From NCBI GenBank assembly GCA_003024985.2, contig PXIH01S0018690.1: a DNA stretch of 12,118 nt. One strand, 5' to 3'. The notes under the pieces were generated by a model that made no database searches, was not told where the DNA came from, and saw nothing but the letters and a program-made list of their open reading frames with translations. Position 1 is the first letter of the stretch; the number at the start of each line of letters is the position of its first letter. This DNA is from Euperipatoides rowelli (lineage: Eukaryota; Onychophora; Udeonychophora; Euonychophora; Peripatopsidae). Positions 7,514 through 12,118 of the stretch are shown one piece after another. Position numbers and translations under genes: made by a program.

Positions 7514-8390
7514 GCCTAAAATGCCTGAGCTATAAAGAATATATACAAACATCTTTAAAACTAAGAATTCTATCTTCCTCCTGTCTGAAGATTCTTCATG
7601 TTATTGATTCTTTAGGAATATTAATTTGGTGATTAGATTGTCTAATCACTAAAATTACTATTCATAGGCGGTATGAAGATTCTCTTGTCATACCAAAAGT
7701 GTAAAGAAAAATCTCTCCATACAACAAGCATAAGTTGGTTGATCGGTAATTCTTAAATGATCAAGAAGTAAACAGTTCATGGACCCAAACCATGGCACAA
7801 ACTAGGTCAATGAACAATTTACAGGCTTGACACCCACTGCTAAGTCCAAGCTTTACACCAATCTTCCTTTGTTACAACTAAATATTGCTGTGACTCAAAA
7901 GTACCTACTATAATGGTGGTATATAGGATATTCTTGTCATAATTTGGATTTCAATATGGAAAGTCATAATTTTTTTTTAGAAAATCATGAATGTAAACAC
8001 ATAATTTGGTTAGTCGTTTAAATCCTCTAAAAATATCTTATTTAAACATATTTACCAAACTTTACAGATTTAATTATATAAAAGGCAAATAAATTCACAT
8101 TTAATGTAGGTATATTATATCTTGCCAAACGTGAACAAGATAGTTGAATTTTTGGTAATATGCTTTGGGCGGCAAGCTTCAAATCTCCAGTAAATCTGAA
8201 AGCAGCCAATAGAACTGTGTTTTGCAAGATGCTTCTCTTTATTGAAATACAATATCTAGCTGGGTTATTATTTTTTTTACAGCCCTAACCTTAAACCTAA
8301 ATTGCTTAATCATGAAGTCAATTTCATATATTTTTTGATACAATTAACATAATGTATTGTAATGAAAAATTAAAAGAAACTAAATATTTT
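7514..8390. other. AT-rich unassigned stretch after the fold-back
   Basis: No gene is recognised. GTGATTAGA (7629-7637) and TCTAATCAC (7641-7649) form a perfect 9-bp stem around TTG. The phrase ATTCTTGTCATA or a close variant occurs at about 7680 and 7932. The part at about 7740-7900 is less AT-rich and could be an old repeat, but no frame gives recognisable protein. A 61-codon minus-strand frame at 8042-8227 has no identifiable family motif. Confidence 0.45.
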
Positions 8391-8539
8391 CTAATGTCCC
8401 CCCCCCTTCCCCTAAACAATGCAACATCACCTTAAACAATACAACACCCCCACCCCCTAAACATTGTGATTTAACCAAAATCCCCAATATTTTTAAAATG
8501 CCCTTTCGTGGCATTTTTTGCCACCATTGAGAAATACTA
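8391..8539 (-). mobile_element. Probable non-autonomous hAT-type terminal relic with minisatellite
   Basis: Read on the minus strand, the block starts TAGTATTTCTCAATGG at 8539, close to the CAGTGGTTCTCAA-type terminus of many hAT elements. It then has the hairpin GTGGCA-TTTTT-TGCCAC (8508-8524), a GGGGATTTTGGTTAAATC segment and G-rich repeats. This resembles short non-autonomous hAT families. The opposite terminus and an 8-bp target duplication were not found, so the assignment rests on one degenerate end. Confidence 0.35.
8409..8468. repeat. C-rich minisatellite, three degenerate units
   Basis: Three units built on CCCCTAAACAATGCAACA follow each other, with TAAAC at 8413, 8433 and 8458 (spacings 20 and 25). 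They differ by small substitutions and added C residues, next to a C9 run at about 8398-8406. The strand bias (C-rich on plus, G-rich on minus) stands out in the AT-rich surroundings. Confidence 0.7.
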
Positions 8540-9461
8540 TTCGGTGTATAAATATATTGGTGATTTGGATGATTATGCATTAATCAACCAATGTGTGATT
8601 ACGTCAATGGTAGAATTCTTCAGTAGAAACTAAAAGCTGACTGTATTTGTGACTTTTTTCTTTCGTTTGAGGAAATTAAATTTATCCATCCACTACATAA
8701 CATAAGTTTATTGTTAATATTATAGATCTATTTTTTATTTTTATTTTTTTTTAATTCTATCAAAATAGAAATATAAAATATGTCTTTCGATTAGGGCCAA
8801 AAGGTTTTATTTTTTTTTTCAATTAAGTTCATACAATTTTATTTAAAAACGATCCCTAACTTTATCTTCTCATACCCTAAGGGAAAGGATGGATAAAAAT
8901 AATTTCCTTGGAAATGATAAGGAAAAAATGTTACTAGTAGAGTAAGATTTTAGGCTCTACTGAATTTTTCATACCCATGTTTGTAGATTCCTGCAATTTG
9001 ACCCTTACCTAATTGTAACAGTCAAAACTTTATTAGATCAAATGTCAGTTTTGAAAAGTTTGTTTATGATGTCGTTACATCACTAATTTATTTTTTAACC
9101 TTAAGTGTTCTTTTAAACCCAAAAAAGTAATAATGAACCCAGTAGTTGGTTGCCTGATTTGTGATCATAACTTGGAATGTAAATTATAAATATTTCTGAT
9201 TTGAAAAGTGTATGAGAGTGTTAATTAAATATTTTATTTTTTTTTAAAAAAATTGTTTCTAGGCAAATGATATTGTAATATCCAACCATTCTCAATGAAC
9301 CTTATTTTCAATATTAACAAAATCAGAAGCAAGTTAATGTTTTGTTAAATGATGTTTTAAACTTACAAAATAACATACTATAGAATTATATGTTTGATTT
9401 ATTACAAATAAATATTATATGAACAATTAATAATGAGTTATTATACATTGCTATCTGAAAC
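8540..9461. other. AT-rich unassigned stretch
   Basis: No gene, RNA or clear repeat is recognised. There are T-runs at about 8740-8752, 8810-8820 and 9236-9245. The missing N-terminal part of the mariner-type transposase that begins at 9462 should lie here if it were present, but no DD-motif sequence could be read in any frame. Confidence 0.5.
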
Positions 9462-9767
9462 CATTATGCTCCATCCGTGCAGCATTGGCTCAATGACAAT
9501 TTTCCTCATACAGTGATCATCCACAAAGGACCCAAAGAGTGGACGCACAGTCATATGACCTGAATCTACATGAATTTGCTTTCTTAGGTCACATTAAGTC
9601 ACAGCTATATGGAGTGAAGATTCGTCACCTAGCACATCTATGAATGCATTTGGAGTTAGAGTACCATGACATCAAGAGCAACATGCTATGCCAAGTTGTA
9701 ACTACCAGAAGTTCCAGTTCAAACATTTCTTAAGCTGGGAGGTGGTTATATTGAAGAAATTTTGTGA
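9462..9767 (+). pseudogene. Tc1/mariner-superfamily transposase, C-terminal fragment
   Basis: The first frame from 9462 reads HYAPSVQHWLNDNFP and continues to KGPKEWTH near 9548, matching the region between the second and third catalytic acids of mariner-type DDE transposases. After a frameshift, SYDLNLHEFAFLGHIKSQLY (about 9551-9610) corresponds to the SPDLxPxDFxLWGxxK box. The third catalytic Asp is retained as GAC at 9557-9559, while Pro is Tyr. A further frame ends LKLGGGYIEEIL with a stop at 9765-9767, the typical C-terminal end. The N-terminal DNA-binding domain and first two acids are missing. Two or more frameshifts and several stops make it inactive. Confidence 0.75.
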
Positions 9768-9797
9768 ACTCGCCTATTCGAATACACACTGAAGTTG

Positions 9798-9819
9798 GAG
9801 ACCGGGTCTAGTTGACACA
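9798..9819 (+). repeat. Extra copy of the pogo-type terminal repeat
   Basis: GAGACCGGGTCTAGTTGACA and the next two bases match the right terminal repeat of the 10144-10665 element, read inward, at 20 of 22 positions. It also shares GGTCTAGTTGACACA exactly with the left terminal repeat at 10150-10164. It lies 30 bases after the mariner-type stop codon and has no TA directly before it. It may be an older end of the same element, with 10144 as an inner repeat, or the end of a second nested copy. Confidence 0.7.
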
Positions 9820-10143
9820 TGGCCTATATTTCCATCATCCTTATTTAGAGAATAGCAGGATTGATACTATAGATGTGCATACACATTGTCCTCGTTTCCA
9901 TGTAATTTGAACTGAGTTTATCATTTTTCTATTTGCAAAGTTAAAAAAACTGATTTTGATAGTGTTAAGTAATTTTTTCAATATTAATTAGATATGTAAT
10001 TACTTGGTAATTATTATAGTTACTAAAATAAAACATACTGTATGTAGTTTTGAAATGTATTTTGTGGGCTACTTTAATGTATAAATGTAGAATAAAAATG
10101 GATGTTAAATTTGACTTTTAAAGCCAGCTGTATTTTCGAATTA

Positions 10144-10665
10144 GACACAGGTCTAGTTGACACAACATGAGTGGGGTTAGTGGATAGGTCTAAGAAACAT
10201 TGAGTTATACCTTCATCCTAGATTAATTCTACCAACAATCAGTCTTTGTTTTAATTATAATATGATGAATTACAAGAGAAAGTCAGAAAGAGGAAAACTC
10301 TAGTAGACATCTTAATAGAAGTTGCAAGAAAAGAAATGAAAAAAAAAATCCATGCTTAATGTTGCTAAAGTCTATAACATAACAATTGTTTATTATTATG
10401 ATATCTTGACTAAGTCTAATTTTCATCTATTTGCTATGAGCCAACTAGCCCTGTTTAAGGGGTTTGTTTAAACAGTAAACAATGTGCAGGAAAAAAAATA
10501 CTACTGCGATTCTAATTACAATTAAGCTTTTCTAATTATACCTACTTATAGCCTAGTAATCATACTTTAATAATCCGTTTTAATAACTTAAAGAACGTTA
10601 AAAAAGACCGCCTAAAATTTTAAATAAATTTAATAATGAAAAGTGTGTCAAATAGACCCAGTCTC
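10144..10665 (+). mobile_element. Internally deleted pogo-type element with inverted ends and TA flanks
   Basis: The left end, GACACAGGTCTAGTTGACAC plus one base (10144-10164), and the right end, read inward as GAGACTGGGTCTATTTGACA plus two bases (10665-10644), are inverted copies. Each is flanked outside by TA (10142-10143 and 10666-10667), the target duplication of Tc1/mariner/pogo elements. Inside, about 100 bases from the left end, is a broken psq/CENP-B-type DNA-binding domain. Only 522 bases remain, so the DDE catalytic part has been deleted and the element could move only if helped in trans. Confidence 0.7.
10265..10471 (+). pseudogene. Pogo-type transposase N-terminal helix-turn-helix domain, broken
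   Basis: From ATG at 10265 the frame reads MNYKRKSERGK. A one-base slip then gives TLVDILIEVARKEMKKK (from 10297), and a further slip gives NVAKVYNIT (10358-10384) followed by VYYYDILTKSN and KGFV before a stop at about 10469-10471. NYKRKSERGK, then a helix, then S-x-x-x-VAKxYxI is the start of the psq/CENP-B-type helix-turn-helix found in pogo and Tigger-like transposases. The first ATG could be 10262. No catalytic DDE part follows before the terminal repeat at 10644. Confidence 0.6.
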
Positions 10666-11462
10666 TACTATTTCAAAATGGATAAAACACATATTGCTGA
10701 TTTTTCTACAGAGTATGCAAAGATCACTCATCTTCAATGGAAAAACTCATAACATATATTTATATAAAAGTAGAATATTTTATGTTAATTAACATGATGC
10801 AATTATTGATTCTGGTTAGGAAGGGAGGACATTTAGCCATATCATTATAAGATGACTTTCTAAACTCTACATGTGAGACTGTACACTAAATACATTAACA
10901 TCGTATCTACATAAAATATACAAATTACAGTAAAATATATTTGTTAGAAATATACACATCTAGACTTTTTTTTTAATTGATAAAAAGGGTTTAAACAGAC
11001 AGTCTCTGAGGTCAGTTGGTTCCAATTATTGGTGCTTCTATTCATAATCATTTTAACTATTCATGTTGGCTTTCTGTGATTTATATAAGTTTTGTGACGG
11101 TGGCTTCCATTCGATATTTTATTGTTGGGTTCAAAATATCCATTTCTATTTTCATTACAATATATTCTTTAAAAATAAAAATCATATCTCCTCTTATGAA
11201 TCTTAGATGGTGTTATTACATTTTTTAATGATGATAATATTTTGATGTAATATTTATAATAAAAACCATATATAGATTTTGTAAACTTACATATTGTCTC
11301 TGCAATTTGTTAACATCATTTTTATATAAGAAAAAACTATCACCTGACAGTAATAATTAAATGAAGAATATATGAGTTATAAATAATTCTAAATGAATTT
11401 ACAGATATATTTTATTCTATTTTTTATCATGAATAATATTTTATATTTGCTTTTTTTACTAC
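10666..11462. other. AT-rich unassigned stretch
   Basis: No gene is recognised. A 70-codon plus-strand frame at 11016-11228 is hydrophobic because of AT-rich, T-heavy codons and has no family motif. A slightly less AT-rich patch at 10995-11110 has no repeat partner elsewhere in the window. Confidence 0.5.
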
Positions 11463-11790
11463 ATAATGAGCATGAGTGAAGATGTTAATCTTTGATCAAA
11501 GATCACTCCTACATTCTTTTGATATTGTGGTGCTTTAACTTTACATATTTCTATATTTATAATAGTTTAACAGAATAATTCTGTTAAGCTATTATTATCT
11601 AATAGTCACTGCATATTCAATCTACAGTATATTCCTCTGAAATATTATTTCATCGTGTTGTGAGTGAATGAATATCTCTTAAAACTTTTATATCATCTCC
11701 ATATACACAAAAATCTGAGTTGATTTCTCTTCCAAAATGTACTATTTATAGATGTGTAAAAATATTGCAGATGAAATTGCTCCCCTAGAG
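11463..11790 (-). pseudogene. Second LINE reverse transcriptase fragment (jockey/CR1-like), minus strand
   Basis: On the minus strand, GSNFICNIFTHL (about 11749-11784) matches the QGSxLGPLLFNIFINDL box before motif C. SDFCVYGDDIKVLRDIHSL follows. It contains a Y-x-D-D motif C as YGDD at 11692-11703, with both catalytic Asp codons kept, and the IxxxxxIHSL continuation typical of insect jockey/CR1-like elements. After decayed sequence, NVGVIFDQRLTSSL (about 11475-11518) matches the NLGVIFDxxLTFxxHI segment further downstream. Stops occur right before GSN and between the two blocks. It is unrelated to the RTE fragment at 314-1572, which lacks this part. Confidence 0.7.
11559..11595. repeat. Near-perfect 17-bp hairpin inside the LINE fragment
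   Basis: The arms 11559-11575 and 11579-11595 pair at 16 of 17 positions, with the remaining pair a T-G mismatch, around the 3-base loop TAA. The core is TTAACAGAA-TAA-TTCTGTTAA. It lies in the decayed stretch between the YGDD block and the GVIFD block of the minus-strand LINE fragment. It may be a small insertion, a palindrome left by a repair event, or chance in AT-rich DNA. Confidence 0.8.
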
Positions 11791-12118
11791 TTTTTTCTCC
11801 TTATTTTTTCTGGGGCAGTAGGCTTTTATCAGCAAAAATATATTAGGAAATATCAAGATTTTTTTGCGCAAATTAAAAGATTTCATTAAAATAAATCACT
11901 TACCTTGCCAAGAGGCCTTTGTTGTCTATAGAATATGATCATTTTAGAAAAAAAACATATTCGATAATACTCAGCCATTTTACATAACCTAATGGAAAGA
12001 ATATGCTCAAATGTCACCTGGACAAAATGAGGGAGCAGTTATTAACAAGGCCTGGGGTTGCATCTCAATGATTCATTTTTAAACATTATTTATTCCCTAG
12101 GTTTTTTGATGAAGGAAG
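11791..12118. other. AT-rich unassigned end of window
   Basis: The upstream part of the minus-strand reverse transcriptase (RT fingers, motif A) would be expected here if it were present, but no such motif could be read. A less AT-rich patch at 12000-12070 contains no recognised feature. Confidence 0.45.

Noticed and set aside
7441-7632. 63-codon plus-strand open frame at the outer end of the right arm
   Set aside because: The corresponding left-arm sequence does not preserve the frame, and it lies past the gene stop in AT-rich 3' sequence.
8042-8227. 61-codon minus-strand open frame (contains GDLKLAAQ)
   Set aside because: No recognised family or supporting context was found. It remains possible as an unknown relic but cannot be supported.
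8380-8580. 66-codon minus-strand open frame with glycine runs
   Set aside because: The glycines come from the G-rich minisatellite read on the minus strand; it is not a protein gene.
11016-11228. 70-codon hydrophobic plus-strand open frame
   Set aside because: The hydrophobicity is explained by T-rich codons. No start context, motif or similarity was found.
11488-11503. Perfect 16-bp palindrome ATCTTTGATCAAAGAT
   Set aside because: It coincides with the FDQRL codons of the LINE fragment on the minus strand and is likely chance.
1-12118. CRISPR array, tRNA genes or bacterial operon structure
   Set aside because: No regularly spaced short repeats with unique spacers, no cloverleaf with A and B boxes, and no contiguous coding with ribosome-binding sites were seen.

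Overview
The window looks like nuclear DNA from an arthropod, most likely an insect. It is very AT-rich, has no operon-like gene layout and no intact long reading frame, and is packed with decayed eukaryotic transposons of kinds common in insect genomes (RTE-type LINE, a second LINE, mariner-type DDE transposase, pogo, probable hAT). The species cannot be named from the sequence. I find no intact host gene, no tRNA or rRNA gene and no CRISPR array. Everything recognisable is a relic with frameshifts and stops.

Layout. 1-313: two 113-bp copies of an AT-rich repeat at a 200-bp spacing, differing at one base. 314-1572: a LINE relic of the RTE type (end of the endonuclease, linker, first part of reverse transcriptase), cut off at both ends. 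1573-3332: mostly AT-rich sequence with a GC-richer island near 1936-2130 and a degenerate tandem repeat at 2452-2702. 3333-7513: the main structure, a large fold-back. Two inverted arms (3333-4772 and 5611-7513) flank an 838-base centre (4773-5610). 7514-9461: AT-rich, with a probable hAT-type terminal relic and C-rich minisatellite at 8391-8539. 9462-9767: C-terminal part of a mariner-type transposase. 10144-10665: a short pogo-type element with inverted ends, TA flanks and the remains of a DNA-binding domain. 11463-11790 (minus strand): a second LINE reverse transcriptase fragment. The rest is AT-rich and unassigned.

The fold-back is the most interesting part. All three of its segments carry pieces of the same repeat-borne gene family. 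The centre encodes, on the plus strand, the N-terminal half, with three acidic motifs in the order and spacing expected of a FEN-1/PIN-like nuclease fold. The right arm encodes, on the plus strand, the C-terminal half, ending in a cysteine cluster that resembles a CXC/CRC zinc-binding motif. The left arm encodes the same C-terminal half on the minus strand but has lost most of the cysteine tail. About 195 bp of coding sequence occurs both at the end of the centre and at the start of the right arm, and the shared part begins exactly after a splice-acceptor-like CAG. The arms may therefore descend from an intron-bearing copy and the centre from a copy without that intron. A 397-bp insertion with a 6-bp target duplication interrupts the right arm only, so it arrived after the inverted duplication.

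The family assignments come from reading interrupted translations by eye and from known conserved motifs. No database search was run.
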